A stretch of DNA of 50,460 nt from Bacteroidales bacterium (GTDB taxonomy: Bacteria; Bacteroidota; Bacteroidia; Bacteroidales; UBA3824). Positions 1 to 10,449 of this stretch are shown piece after piece (positions within the stretch are counted from its first letter, which is position 1; each line of letters begins with the position of its first letter). The position numbers were made by a program, and so were the translations under genes. Where the stretch lies: the NCBI GenBank assembly GCA_016286055.1, contig JAEERW010000017.1, positions 1 to 50,460 on the forward strand, read 5' to 3'. The notes below the pieces were generated by a model. That model saw nothing but the letters and a program-made list of their open reading frames with translations, did no database searches and was not told the DNA's origin.

Positions 1-1422
1 GCAATCGATGCCATCCTGCGCAACGAGGCGGGATGCAGCAACGAACTCGATTACATAGAGCAGACTTCGTGGTTGCTCTTTTTAAAATACCTCGACGACC
101 TTGAAACGGAGCGCGAAGACGAAGCCGCACTCAACGGCAAGGAATACCGCCGCATTATCACCGGCTTCAACCGTTGGAATGCTTGGGCTGCCCCAAAAAA
201 CGCCAAGGGCGAACTCGACGTTATCAACGCAATGACCGGCGACGACCTTGTGGAGTTTGTCGACAAAAAACTCTTCCCCTCGCTCAAACGTTTCAAAGAT
301 ACCGCCGTGTCGCCCGACACGCTTGAATATAAGATTGGCGAGATATTCAGCGAATTGCGCAACAAGGTGAGCAGCGGATACAATATGCGCGAGATTATCA
401 ACAAGATAGATTCGCTGCATTTTCAGTCTGCCGACGACAAGCACGAAATGACCGTGCTGTATGAAGACAAAATAAAGCGAATGGGCAATGCCGGACGCAA
501 CGGCGGCGAATATTACACGCCTCGTCCGCTCATCCGTACCATCGTAAAAGTGGTGAACCCGCGCATCGGCGAAACCGTTTACGACCCGGCTTGCGGCTCG
601 GCGGGCTTTCTCTGCGAGGCGTTCAATTATATGCAAGAGCAGGTACATTCGGTGAGCGATTCCGACACTTTGCAAAAGTCAACATTCTTTGGCAAGGAGA
701 AAAAAGGGTTGCCCTACATCATTGCCACAATGAATATGATTTTTCACGGCGTGGCTGCGCCCAACATCGTTCGCGGCAACACACTGACCGAAAACCTCGC
801 CGCCATTCAGCAGCGCGACCGCAAAGACATCATCCTTGCCAATCCGCCATTTGGAGGCAGCGAACGCGCCGAAGTGCTTGACAATTTCGACCTGCGCACC
901 AGCGAAACGGCGTATATGTTTATGCAGCATTTCATCAAGATGCTCAAAGTAAACGGACGCGCCGGCATTGTAATCAAAAACACATTTTTGAGCAATGGCG
1001 ATGCCGCATCCCTGCGCCGCAAACTACTCGAAGAATGTAATTTGCACACCATTCTCGACCTTCCGCAAGGAGTGTTTCAAGGTGCGGGCGTAAAAACCGT
1101 GGTGCTGTTTTTCACAAAAGGCGAGCCGACACAAAAAATTTGGTATTACCAACTCAACCTCAGCCGCACCCTTGGCAAAACCAATCCGCTTACCGAAGCC
1201 GACCTTGAAGATTTTGTTACATTACAGCAGACCAAATCCGAAAGCGAAAACTCTTGGACTCTCAACGTTGCCGACCTTGGCGACGACTGCGACCTCTCTG
1301 TCAAAAATCCCAACAAACCCGAAATTGTTGACAACCGCACCGCCGCCGACATTCTCAACACCATCGCCGACCTCAACAACGATTCCGCAAGATTAATTAA
1401 CGAAATAAAGGAGATGCTATGA
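1..1422 (+). CDS. hsdM: Type I restriction-modification DNA methyltransferase subunit HsdM (5' end cut off)
   Basis: Modification subunit of a type I restriction system: it methylates adenine N6 at the sequence chosen by HsdS. The reading frame is open from base 1 (AIDAILRNEAGCSNELDYIE then a LLFLKYLDDLE stretch typical of the HsdM N-terminal helical domain), so the true start lies left of the window. The TTG at position 73 is not the start. The SAM-binding motif DPACGSAG is encoded from 583 and the catalytic motif NPPFGG from 841, in the order of a gamma-class N6-adenine methyltransferase. The gene ends in ATGCTATGA, overlapping the hsdS start by 4 bases, so the two are translationally coupled. 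hsdR follows directly. No frameshift or lost motif is seen, so the subunit is probably active. About 474 residues are visible. Confidence 0.96.
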   Translation, partial: AIDAILRNEAGCSNELDYIEQTSWLLFLKYLDDLETEREDEAALNGKEYRRIITGFNRWNAWAAPKNAKGELDVINAMTGDDLVEFVDKKLFPSLKRFKDTAVSPDTLEYKIGEIFSELRNKVSSGYNMREIINKIDSLHFQSADDKHEMTVLYEDKIKRMGNAGRNGGEYYTPRPLIRTIVKVVNPRIGETVYDPACGSAGFLCEAFNYMQEQVHSVSDSDTLQKSTFFGKEKKGLPYIIATMNMIFHGVAAPNIVRGNTLTENLAAIQQRDRKDIILANPPFGGSERAEVLDNFDLRTSETAYMFMQHFIKMLKVNGRAGIVIKNTFLSNGDAASLRRKLLEECNLHTILDLPQGVFQGAGVKTVVLFFTKGEPTQKIWYYQLNLSRTLGKTNPLTEADLEDFVTLQQTKSESENSWTLNVADLGDDCDLSVKNPNKPEIVDNRTAADILNTIADLNNDSARLINEIKEML

Positions 1423-2528
1423 AGACTTTGAGAATAAAAGACATTTGCGACAAAGGTTCTTCAAATCTCAAACAAAAAGATGTTGAGAATCAAAATGGTG
1501 TTTATCCTGTTTTTGGTGCAAGTGGGTTGATTGGTAAAATCGACACATATCATCAAAACAAGGATTATATTGCCATTGTCAAAGATGGTTCGGGAATTGG
1601 CAGAGTTACATTTATGCCTGCATTTTCTTCGGTTATTGGAACTCTTCAATATATTCTGCCCAAAGAAGGATTCAATATAAAATACATTTCATATTGTCTT
1701 CAAAGTTTGGATTTAGCACATTACAAACAAGGTGCAGCCATACCACATATATATTTTAGGGATTATGGTGAATATGAGGTTAATGTTGAAGAAAATCCAG
1801 ATGAGCAGCAGCGCATTGTTACCTATCTTGATGCCGAGTTTGCGAAGATAGAAGCCCTTAAAGCCAATGCCGAAAAGCAACTGCAAGCCGCCAAAGATTT
1901 GTTTCAAGCCGCACTAAAAGAGTTGTTGACACCGAAAGAAGGATGGGAGGAGAAGAAGTTGGGAGAATTGTGTTTGTTGGTTAGAGGTCCATTTGGGGGG
2001 AGTTTGAAAAAGGAATATTTTGTTGATTGTGGTTATGCAGTATATGAACAACAGCACGCCATCTACAAAAACACAAATGTAAGGTATTACATTAACGAGG
2101 ATAAATTCCGTTCAATGAAGCGGTTTGAAGTAGTTTGCGGAGACCTTATAATGAGTTGTTCGGGTACTATTGGAAAGGTTTTTATAATCCCGCAAAATGC
2201 GCCAACTGGAATTATAAACCAAGCACTACTAAAAATAACTCCAAAAGAAACAATCAATCGGGTTTATCTTGCATATTTGATTGAAAGTGATTATTTCAAA
2301 GAAATTATTTCACTATACTCAGATGGTGCAGCAATTCAGAATATTGCGGCAGTTAATGTACTGAAAGAGATAAGGATCCAAATCCCTTGTATTAATCAGC
2401 AGCAACGCATCGTTGCCCGCCTCGACGCACTCTCTGCCAATGTGAAAGCATTGCAAACTAACTACACCGAAACCATAACCCTCTGCAACGACCTGAAACA
2501 GGCGTTGCTTAAAAAAGTGTTTGAATAA
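1419..2528 (+). CDS. hsdS: Type I restriction-modification specificity subunit HsdS
   Basis: DNA-recognition subunit that gives the HsdM/HsdR complex its target sequence. The 369 residues show the usual two-half plan: target-recognition domain 1 (about 1-125), a helical spacer (about 128-172, starting DEQQRIVTYLDAEFAKIEAL), target-recognition domain 2 (about 175-325) and a second helix (about 326-369, starting NQQQRIVARLDALSANV). It is somewhat shorter than many HsdS proteins (about 400-450). The recognition domains are visibly A/T-rich and the helices richer in G/C, matching hsdM and hsdR, which fits domain shuffling in this family. The ATG start overlaps the hsdM stop, and hsdR starts 2 bases after its stop. 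Only one specificity gene is seen, with no inverted copy or invertase beside it. Confidence 0.94.
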   Translation: MKTLRIKDICDKGSSNLKQKDVENQNGVYPVFGASGLIGKIDTYHQNKDYIAIVKDGSGIGRVTFMPAFSSVIGTLQYILPKEGFNIKYISYCLQSLDLAHYKQGAAIPHIYFRDYGEYEVNVEENPDEQQRIVTYLDAEFAKIEALKANAEKQLQAAKDLFQAALKELLTPKEGWEEKKLGELCLLVRGPFGGSLKKEYFVDCGYAVYEQQHAIYKNTNVRYYINEDKFRSMKRFEVVCGDLIMSCSGTIGKVFIIPQNAPTGIINQALLKITPKETINRVYLAYLIESDYFKEIISLYSDGAAIQNIAAVNVLKEIRIQIPCINQQQRIVARLDALSANVKALQTNYTETITLCNDLKQALLKKVFE

Positions 2529-2530
2529 TT

Positions 2531-4936
2531 ATGGACGAATCAACAACACGCCGAAAGAAGATTGATCCTGCGCTTTATGCCGTGGGTTGGGAGAATGTGC
2601 CTGAAAGTCAGATTCTAAACGAACAACGCGCATACCTAATTGCGCCCGGTCGTGTGGAAAAACTCAAAGCCCGCAATCCCAAAAAAGTTGACTATGTGCT
2701 TGAATACAAGGGCATAAAACTTGCTGTCGTAGAAGCCAAGTCAGACGAAACAGACGTTTCGGTGGGCGTGCCGCAAGCCAAGAAGTACGCCGAAATGTTG
2801 CAGATTCGTTACGCCTATTCAACCAACGGCGGCCAAATTTACTTTATCGATATGGGCGTAAAGGATGCGCACGGCAATTACACAGTGCCTTCCACCGAAA
2901 AATTTATCGACAAATTTCCATCGCCGCAAGAATTGTGGCAGATGACATTCCCGATAGCCAACGTTTGGCGCGACCGTTTCAATCTCGAACCCTACAACCG
3001 TGGCGGCAGCCGCGAGCCGCGTTATTACCAAGTAAACGCTATCAACAACGTGCTCAACGCAGTGGCAAACGGCAATAACCGCATTTTGCTCACTATGGCA
3101 ACCGGCACAGGCAAAACATACACGGCATTTCAGATTTGTTGGAAACTATTTCAGACCAAATGGAATCTTCACGGAGCCGACCAACGTCCGCGCATACTTT
3201 TCATCGCCGACCGCAATATACTTGCCAACCAAGCCGTCAACGATTTTGAACAGTTTCCCGAAGATACAATGGTGCGCATCACGCCCGACGAACTCCGCAA
3301 ACATCACGGCAAAGTGCCTACGGCAAGGCATCTCTATTTTACAATATTTCAGACCTTTATGTGCACCGACGGCAGCGGCTGTCAATATTACAAGCAATAC
3401 CCGAAAGATTTTTTTGATTTCATAATCATCGACGAGTGCCACCGTGGAGGCGCAAACGACGAAAGTCAATGGCGCGAACTTATGGATTATTTTTCGCCCG
3501 CCTGTCAACTCGGTATGACAGCCACGCCGCGCCGTCAGGACAACGCCAACACATACCGCTATTTTGGCGAGCCGGTGTATTCTTATTCGCTCAAACAAGG
3601 CATTGCCGACGGCTATCTCACGCCATTCCGCGTGCGAATTTCTGAAAGCAACATCGATGAGTACACTTACAATCCCGACGACGACATTGAGGGCGAAATC
3701 GACACCGAAAAAACATACACCGAACGCGACTTTTACAACGGACGCATAGAAATCCGTCAGCGCGACGAACACCGTGTAATAGAGATGCTTTCGCAAATCA
3801 ACCCCGACGAAAAGACGATAGTATTTTGCGCCACACAGTTGCACGCCCACATCATCCGCGATATGATTAACCGCCATAAAACCAACCCTGTGTCCAATTA
3901 TTGCGAGCGTGTTACTGCCGACGATGGTGCCGATGGAGAAGCAACTCTTAAACTGTTTCAAGACAACGAGCGCAAATTGCCCACCATACTTACCACATCG
4001 CAAAAACTCTCCACAGGCGTTGATGCCCGCAATGTGCGCAACATTGTGCTAATGCGTCCTGTCAACAATATGGTGGAGTTCAAGCAGATAATAGGTCGCG
4101 GCACACGCCTTTTCGACGACAAATATTATTTCACCATTTACGACTTTGTGGGAGCGAGTCGCAATTTTCAAGATGCCGAGTGGGACGGCGACCCATTCTG
4201 CCCTGTCTGCGGCAATTATCCTTGCACCTGCAACAAGAAACCACACAACAGCGGAAACACAGCCCACGAACCCGAAATGCCTTTCGGTCAGCCACAACCG
4301 TGTCCTAATTGCGGACATCTTCCCTGCACTTGCGACGGCGGCAGCAAGCCCAAAAACAAAGTGATAGTACGCCTTTCCGATAAGCGCACGATGGAACTCA
4401 AAACCACTTGGACAGAGCGTTTTCAGTTTGGCGACGAACTCATTTCGATAGAAGAATTTATCAAACGTCTTTTTGGCAAGTTGCCACATTTTTTCAACGG
4501 TCCGGAAGACCTTCGCAAACAATGGGAGCATCCCGACACACGTCAGGCGTTGCTCAGCCATTTGGAGCGCGAGGGTTTTCACGAAGAAAAACTCCAAACC
4601 ATTCAGCGTGTTATGGGTCGTGAGGATTGCGACCTTCTCGATGTTCTTGAATATATAGCCTACGAAACCGAACCGATGGAGCGCACCAAGCGTGTGGAAC
4701 TTGTTAAGCAAGATTACTACAAGCGTCAAAACGCCGCTCAGCGCGTCTTTACCGATTTCCTAATATCGCAATATCTGCGCAACAGTTACCGCGAGTTCAC
4801 GTCCGACAACCTCGGCAAGTTCATCAATATGAAATACGGCTCAATCGCCGACGCCAAAGCCAACCTTTCAATGGACGTACCGCAAATCCGCAACCATTAC
4901 TTTGAGTTTCAGCGGCAGTTGTACAAGGCGGCGTAA
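2531..4936 (+). CDS. hsdR: Type I restriction endonuclease motor subunit HsdR
   Basis: Translocase and nuclease subunit of the type I restriction enzyme. An N-terminal PD-(D/E)xK nuclease is visible (D54, E68-A-K70, and a QxxxY motif at Q82-Y86). The superfamily 2 motor follows: Walker A ATGTGKT at 190-196, DECH box at 301-304, TATPRR at 330-335, and motif VI QIIGRGTR at 519-526. After the motor come two matching cysteine knuckles, CPVCGNYPCTC (557-567) and CPNCGHLPCTC (591-601), probably metal-binding, then a helical C-terminal domain that should dock on HsdM. At 801 residues it is of EcoEI-type size. All key residues are present, so the restriction system looks intact apart from the cut hsdM. 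It ends 11 bases before the convergent esterase gene. Confidence 0.96.
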   Translation: MDESTTRRKKIDPALYAVGWENVPESQILNEQRAYLIAPGRVEKLKARNPKKVDYVLEYKGIKLAVVEAKSDETDVSVGVPQAKKYAEMLQIRYAYSTNGGQIYFIDMGVKDAHGNYTVPSTEKFIDKFPSPQELWQMTFPIANVWRDRFNLEPYNRGGSREPRYYQVNAINNVLNAVANGNNRILLTMATGTGKTYTAFQICWKLFQTKWNLHGADQRPRILFIADRNILANQAVNDFEQFPEDTMVRITPDELRKHHGKVPTARHLYFTIFQTFMCTDGSGCQYYKQYPKDFFDFIIIDECHRGGANDESQWRELMDYFSPACQLGMTATPRRQDNANTYRYFGEPVYSYSLKQGIADGYLTPFRVRISESNIDEYTYNPDDDIEGEIDTEKTYTERDFYNGRIEIRQRDEHRVIEMLSQINPDEKTIVFCATQLHAHIIRDMINRHKTNPVSNYCERVTADDGADGEATLKLFQDNERKLPTILTTSQKLSTGVDARNVRNIVLMRPVNNMVEFKQIIGRGTRLFDDKYYFTIYDFVGASRNFQDAEWDGDPFCPVCGNYPCTCNKKPHNSGNTAHEPEMPFGQPQPCPNCGHLPCTCDGGSKPKNKVIVRLSDKRTMELKTTWTERFQFGDELISIEEFIKRLFGKLPHFFNGPEDLRKQWEHPDTRQALLSHLEREGFHEEKLQTIQRVMGREDCDLLDVLEYIAYETEPMERTKRVELVKQDYYKRQNAAQRVFTDFLISQYLRNSYREFTSDNLGKFINMKYGSIADAKANLSMDVPQIRNHYFEFQRQLYKAA

Positions 4937-4947
4937 GGGGCAAGGGG

Positions 4948-6138
<1,191 letters not shown>

Positions 6139-6160
6139 TTAAATGTTTAATGATGATAGG

Positions 6161-6191
6161 CAAATATAATTAAAGTGTTTTTAATGGCAAG
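6161..6191 (-). promoter_or_regulatory. Bacteroidota-type promoter for the esterase gene
   Basis: On the minus strand a perfect TAnnTTTG box (TATATTTG, 6168-6161) lies 19 bases downstream of an imperfect -33 box (CTTG, 6191-6188). Transcription should start near 6154, giving a leader of about 28 bases. Confidence 0.6.
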
Positions 6192-6208
6192 GCTTTTTGT
6201 GTGAATAT

Positions 6209-7405
6209 TTAACTATGATGTGGCAAGTTATGCTCTATCTCCTCCTTCATCTTCATCAACTCCTCCACATCGTCGAATTCTTCGGCGTTGATTACATCAT
6301 AGTTTGGCTCTAAAAAATCATTGTCAGAATTGTTGTCGGCAGATGAGTTGTAGAGGTCGTCCACATCTTGAAGTTCTTCTTCTTCGGGTTCGGATTCTGT
6401 TGTAGGCTCAGGTTGTGAATCTTTGTGTAGTGTATCCTCTGATAAAAGTTCAGTATCATCTGGCAGATTATCAGTAACGTCGAGTATCTGTTGGCGTTTA
6501 TCGCTGCGGGGATGGAAGGTGAGAATTTCGTCGCGGAGATACGAACTGTCTAAGTGTGTGTAAATTTCGGTGGTTTGGATAGATTCGTGTCCAAGCATCT
6601 CCTGCACGGCTCGGAGGTCGGCACCACCCTCTACCAAATGCGTGGCAAACGAGTGTCGAAATGTGTGCGGACTTACATTTTTGTCGATTCCAGCAGCCTC
6701 AACAAGTTGTTTTACAATGGTAAAAATCATTACACGCGTAAGTTTTCTGCCACGACGGTTGAGAAAAAGATAATCCTTGTTTTCGTTGTTGATGGCAATG
6801 TGGTCGCGCATTTTTTCGATATAGAAATTGATGTATTTCAATGCAGTACCACTAATGGGAACAATTCTGGTTTTGTTGCCCTTGCCGGTAATTTTTATAA
6901 AGCCTTCTTGTAAATGTATATCGCTGAGTTTTAGATTGATAAGTTCCGAAACACGCAAACCGCAACTGTACAGGGTTTCGATAATGGCGCGGTTACGTTC
7001 GCCCTCGTTGCTGCTGAGGTCGATGGCGGCTTCTATGCTGTCTATCTCCTCCACGCTCAGCACGTTGGGCAGCATCATACCCATTTTGGGGCATTGAATA
7101 GTGTCGGCGGGAGTGTCCTCAATCATATCCTCAAAGAGCATATAGCGATAGAGTTGTTTCACTGCGCTGAGAATACGTGCTTGCGACCTTGGTTTCATTC
7201 CAAGACGTGCAATCCATTCAATGAAGGCGGCAAGTTCGTCGGTGGTAATCTCCTCAAAATTACGGTTTTTGAGAACTGATTCGGCATAAAAAGCCAACTT
7301 GTCTACATCTCTTGTGTACGCCTCAATGCTATTCGCCGACATTCCCCGTTCCAACGTCAGATAATCAGCAAAGTTCTTGATAATATCGATGTTATGATGG
7401 TTCAT
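6209..7405 (-). CDS. xerD: Tyrosine recombinase XerC/XerD-like with a C-terminal acidic extension
   Basis: Site-specific tyrosine recombinase of the kind that resolves chromosome dimers. The N-terminal SAM-like DNA-binding domain spans about 8-95 and the catalytic domain about 115-300. All catalytic residues are visible: R151 (SCGLRVSEL), K175 (GKGNKTRIVPI), H247 and R250 (HTFRHSFATHL), H273 (LGHESIQTTEIY) and nucleophile Y282. The first 300 residues match ordinary XerC/D in length. It then continues for about 95 residues rich in Glu and Asp (about 306-398), which normal Xer proteins lack. There are no insertion-sequence or phage genes beside it, which favours a housekeeping Xer over a mobile integrase. 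It is divergent from thrS. The choice between XerC and XerD is not certain. Confidence 0.85.
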   Translation of the reverse strand: MNHHNIDIIKNFADYLTLERGMSANSIEAYTRDVDKLAFYAESVLKNRNFEEITTDELAAFIEWIARLGMKPRSQARILSAVKQLYRYMLFEDMIEDTPADTIQCPKMGMMLPNVLSVEEIDSIEAAIDLSSNEGERNRAIIETLYSCGLRVSELINLKLSDIHLQEGFIKITGKGNKTRIVPISGTALKYINFYIEKMRDHIAINNENKDYLFLNRRGRKLTRVMIFTIVKQLVEAAGIDKNVSPHTFRHSFATHLVEGGADLRAVQEMLGHESIQTTEIYTHLDSSYLRDEILTFHPRSDKRQQILDVTDNLPDDTELLSEDTLHKDSQPEPTTESEPEEEELQDVDDLYNSSADNNSDNDFLEPNYDVINAEEFDDVEELMKMKEEIEHNLPHHS

Positions 7406-7503
7406 TATTGATGCTGCGATGTTTTTGGTGCAAAAAAAGTAAAAAATCTTTGTTTTGGGTAAAAAAATCCCAAAAAAATTTTATATTATAAAATAAAATC
7501 TAC

Positions 7504-7511
7504 TAATTTTG
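7504..7511 (+). promoter_or_regulatory. -7 box of the thrS-infC-rpmI-rplT operon promoter
   Basis: A perfect TAnnTTTG box (TAATTTTG) lies 30 bases before the ATG at 7542. No clean TTTG is seen at the -33 place. Transcription should begin near 7518, which rules out the upstream in-frame TTG at 7509 as the thrS start. Confidence 0.6.
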
Positions 7512-7541
7512 CCGCATTATTTTAAAAGTGATATACTTATT

Positions 7542-9488
7542 ATGGTTAAAATAACATTTCCGGACAACTCGGTAAAAGAATTTGCGGATAATTCTACTCC
7601 GCTCGACATAGCCAAAGCGCTGAGCAACAGCCTGGCGAAAGAAGTTTTATCGGCTACTTTCAATGGTCAGCCTTGGGATGCAACACGCCCGATTACACAA
7701 GACGGCACTCTCGTTTTTCACAAATGGGACGATGAGGAAGGTCGTCACACTTTCCGCCATTCGGCAGCACACGTTATGGCAGAGGCTTTGGAACGTCTCT
7801 ACCCTGGCACAAAATTCGGTATTGGTCCCGCCCTCGAAAACGGTTTCTACTACGATGTGGAACTTCCTGACGGCAAGGTAATTACCGACGAAGATTTCGC
7901 CGCTATTGAAAAAACTATGATGGAGATAGCACGCGAAAACAAACCTTTTGAACGTAAAGAAGTTAGCAAGAGCGATGCTCTCAAATTTTTTGCTGACAAA
8001 AAAGATAACTACAAAACCGAACTTATTTCGGAACTCGAAGACGGCAAAATCACCGAGTACACACAAGGTTGCTACACCGACCTTTGCCGTGGACCTCATT
8101 TGCCTTCAACTGGATATATCAAAGCGGTAAAAATCACAAGCATAGCCGGTGCTTATTGGCGCGGCAACGAAAACAACAAAATGCTTACCCGCGTTTATGG
8201 CGTGGCATTCCCCAAACAAAAAATGTTGGACGAATACCTTATATTATTAGAAGAAGCCAAAAAACGCGACCACCGCAAGATAGGCAAGGATATGGAACTT
8301 TTCGCATTCTCTGCCAAGGTAGGACAGGGTCTTCCCTTGTGGTTGCCCAAAGGCACTGTTTTGCGCGAGACTCTTACACGTTTCCTCGCAAAGATTCAGA
8401 AAAAATATGGCTATCAGCAAGTTATAACTCCCCATATTGGTCAAAAAGAACTTTATGTAACTTCGGGACACTATGCTAAATACGGCAAGGATTCGTTCCA
8501 GCCTATCCACACTCCGAGCGAAAACGAGGAATTCTTGCTCAAACCTATGAACTGTCCTCACCACTGCGAAATTTACGCTCTTAAACCGCGTAGTTACAAA
8601 GATTTACCTTTGCGTATAGCAGAATTTGGTACAGTTTACCGTTACGAGCAAAGTGGTGAGTTGCACGGACTTACACGTGTACGCTCGTTTACACAAGACG
8701 ATGCCCACCTTTTCTGCCGTCCCGACCAGATTAAAGAAGAATTTTGCAAAGTTATAGATATTATTCTCTATATCTTTAAGATATTGCACTTTAAAGATTA
8801 CACTGCACAAGTTTCGCTTCGTGACCCCAACAACAAGGAGAAATACATCGGTAGCGAAGAGCATTGGCAGATGGCAGAGCAAGGCATTATCGAGGCCGCC
8901 AAAGAAAAAGGTCTGCCCACAACAGTGGAAACTGGCGAGGCTGCTTTCTACGGTCCTAAACTTGACTTTATGGTAAAAGACGCTCTTGGTCGTAAATGGC
9001 AGTTGGGTACAATTCAGGTAGACTACAATTTGCCCGAACGTTTTGAACTTGAATACATTGGCAACGACGATAAGAAACACCGTCCGGTAATGATTCACCG
9101 TGCGCCTTTTGGCTCGTTGGAACGTTTTGTGGCAGTGCTTATCGAAAACACCGAAGGCAAATTCCCGTTGTGGCTCACACCTGTACAGGCTCAGATATTG
9201 CCCATCAGCGAAAAGTTCAACGATTACGCTTATCAATTGTCAGAGAAATTCAACGATGCCGACCTTCGTACAGAGGTAGACGACCGCAACGAAAAAATCG
9301 GACGCAAAATTCGCGACAACGAAACCAAACATATTCCGTATATGTTGATTGTTGGCGAAAAAGAAGTTGCCGAGGGTAAAGTTTCGGTACGCAAACAAGG
9401 CAAACAAGACCTCGGTGCAATGACCATTGAGGAATTTGAAGCCTACATTCAAGACGAAATTAAAAAGGAGTTAAATCCAGAAGAGTAA
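7542..9488 (+). CDS. thrS: Threonyl-tRNA synthetase
   Basis: Cytoplasmic enzyme that charges tRNA-Thr. Starting at the ATG at 7542 ([11 protein letters not shown]) the protein has 648 residues, the usual size. Domains in order: ubiquitin-like TGS domain (about 1-62), editing domain with the HSAAH metal motif (73-77) and a [12 protein letters not shown] segment, class II catalytic core with NCPHHCEIY and the [13 protein letters not shown] motif, and the C-terminal anticodon-binding domain. An in-frame TTG at 7509 would add 11 residues but lies inside the promoter box, so ATG 7542 is preferred. It heads the widely conserved thrS-infC-rpmI-rplT order, with 52 bases before the infC start. No T-box or other leader regulation is seen in the short leader. 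Confidence 0.97.
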   Translation: MVKITFPDNSVKEFADNSTPLDIAKALSNSLAKEVLSATFNGQPWDATRPITQDGTLVFHKWDDEEGRHTFRHSAAHVMAEALERLYPGTKFGIGPALENGFYYDVELPDGKVITDEDFAAIEKTMMEIARENKPFERKEVSKSDALKFFADKKDNYKTELISELEDGKITEYTQGCYTDLCRGPHLPSTGYIKAVKITSIAGAYWRGNENNKMLTRVYGVAFPKQKMLDEYLILLEEAKKRDHRKIGKDMELFAFSAKVGQGLPLWLPKGTVLRETLTRFLAKIQKKYGYQQVITPHIGQKELYVTSGHYAKYGKDSFQPIHTPSENEEFLLKPMNCPHHCEIYALKPRSYKDLPLRIAEFGTVYRYEQSGELHGLTRVRSFTQDDAHLFCRPDQIKEEFCKVIDIILYIFKILHFKDYTAQVSLRDPNNKEKYIGSEEHWQMAEQGIIEAAKEKGLPTTVETGEAAFYGPKLDFMVKDALGRKWQLGTIQVDYNLPERFELEYIGNDDKKHRPVMIHRAPFGSLERFVAVLIENTEGKFPLWLTPVQAQILPISEKFNDYAYQLSEKFNDADLRTEVDDRNEKIGRKIRDNETKHIPYMLIVGEKEVAEGKVSVRKQGKQDLGAMTIEEFEAYIQDEIKKELNPEE

Positions 9489-9526
9489 TAAAAACAAACA
9501 GACAACAAAAATATTAACTTAATTTT

Positions 9527-9540
9527 GGGAGGATACCACT
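9527..9540 (+). promoter_or_regulatory. Shine-Dalgarno site that fixes the infC start
   Basis: GGGAGG at 9527-9532 sits 8 bases before the ATC at 9541. Such a strong site is rare among the genes of this window, most of which have A/T-rich leaders. It supports initiation at the non-AUG codon. Confidence 0.6.
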
Positions 9541-10074
9541 ATCGCAAAACCTAATGAACAACCCGCTCACCGTATCAACGAGCGGATTAAAGCCCGCACA
9601 GTAAGAGTTGTGGGCGAAAATGTACAGGACAACAACGTTGTTCTAACAAGAGATGAAGCTCTGCGTATGGCAGAGGATATGGGATTAGACCTTGTTGAAA
9701 TCTCGCCCGACGCCAACCCGCCGGTGTGCAAAATTATTGACTATCAGAAATTTCTGTATCAATTGAAACGTAAACTCAAAGAACAGAAAGCCAAGACAGC
9801 CAAAACACAGGTTAAGGAAATTCGTTTCGGGCCTCAAACCGACGACCATGATTTTGAGTTTAAACTCAATCATGCCAAGAAGTTCCTCAGCGACGGTGAC
9901 AAAGTACGTGCATACGTATTTTTCAAAGGACGTCAGATACTTTTCCAAGAGCAGGGCAAGATAATGCTTCTGAAATTTGCCGACCAACTTGAAGATTACG
10001 GCAAAGTAGACCAGATGCCCTTCCTCGAAGGCAAGAAAATGACGATATTGATATCGCCTGCAAAAAAGAAATAA
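9541..10074 (+). CDS. infC: Translation initiation factor IF-3 with an AUC start codon
   Basis: IF-3 binds the 30S subunit and checks start codons during initiation. The frame is in line with conserved IF-3 sequence from [19 protein letters not shown] onward, and no ATG, GTG or TTG lies upstream in frame. The only sensible start is ATC at 9541, 8 bases after a strong GGGAGG. This gives 177 residues, the normal IF-3 length. The N-terminal domain spans about 10-80 (with [18 protein letters not shown]), then a lysine-rich helical linker, then the C-terminal domain (about 90-175). Beginning at the GTG at 9610 would remove 23 conserved residues. In other bacteria IF-3 starts at AUU, AUC or AUA and represses its own translation because IF-3 rejects such codons; the same control is inferred here. 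Confidence 0.93.
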   Translation: MAKPNEQPAHRINERIKARTVRVVGENVQDNNVVLTRDEALRMAEDMGLDLVEISPDANPPVCKIIDYQKFLYQLKRKLKEQKAKTAKTQVKEIRFGPQTDDHDFEFKLNHAKKFLSDGDKVRAYVFFKGRQILFQEQGKIMLLKFADQLEDYGKVDQMPFLEGKKMTILISPAKKK

Positions 10075-10115
10075 AGAAAACACGTGCGTTAAACACTTTA
10101 TAAAAGTATAATAAA

Positions 10116-10313
10116 ATGCCAAAAGTAAAAACCAACTGCGCTGCTAAGAAGCGCTTCAAACTTACTGCTACGGGCAAGATCAAGAGAAAACATGCCTTCC
10201 ACAGCCACATTCTCACCAAAAAGTCGACTAAGAGAAAACACAATCTCGTTAAGTCTACTGTGGTAGAAGGTGCTAACATGAAAGCAGTAAAAGAACTTCT
10301 CGCAATGAGATAG
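10116..10313 (+). CDS. rpmI: 50S ribosomal protein L35
   Basis: Small basic protein of the large ribosomal subunit, 65 residues, the full family length. The sequence [20 protein letters not shown] followed by [20 protein letters not shown] is typical of L35. It lies 41 bases after infC and 136 bases before rplT, in the conserved order. The leader before it is A/T-rich with no clear Shine-Dalgarno site. Confidence 0.97.
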   Translation: MPKVKTNCAAKKRFKLTATGKIKRKHAFHSHILTKKSTKRKHNLVKSTVVEGANMKAVKELLAMR

Positions 10314-10318
10314 TTAAT

Positions 10319-10430
10319 GGAGAATATCTCCGGTTTATTTAATTAATTAAAATTAATTTTAAGTTTAACCCGGACTGTGGGCAGCTAAGAGCAGAACGTT
10401 AAACATAAAACACAACTGTCGCCCCTGTCC
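10319..10430 (+). promoter_or_regulatory. Possible structured RNA leader of rplT
   Basis: The 136-base gap between rpmI and rplT holds two pairings. A short hairpin, GGAGA-ATA-TCTCC, spans 10319-10331. A long-range helix pairs GGAC (10372-10375) with GTCC (10427-10430) and GGGC (10379-10382) with GCCC (10421-10424), separated by a 3x2 internal loop, closing a 38-base inner region. Its G/C-rich character stands out from the A/T-rich surroundings. In other bacteria L20 or L35 operons are controlled by L20 binding to such RNA. That role here is inference, and no known leader family was recognised. Confidence 0.4.
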
Positions 10431-10449
10431 AAAAAACAATTTTTAAATT

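Noticed and set aside
3146-4003. Long minus-strand open frame of 285 residues
   Set aside because: It lies wholly inside hsdR on the other strand, has no recognisable domain and no promoter; the plus-strand frame has all helicase motifs.
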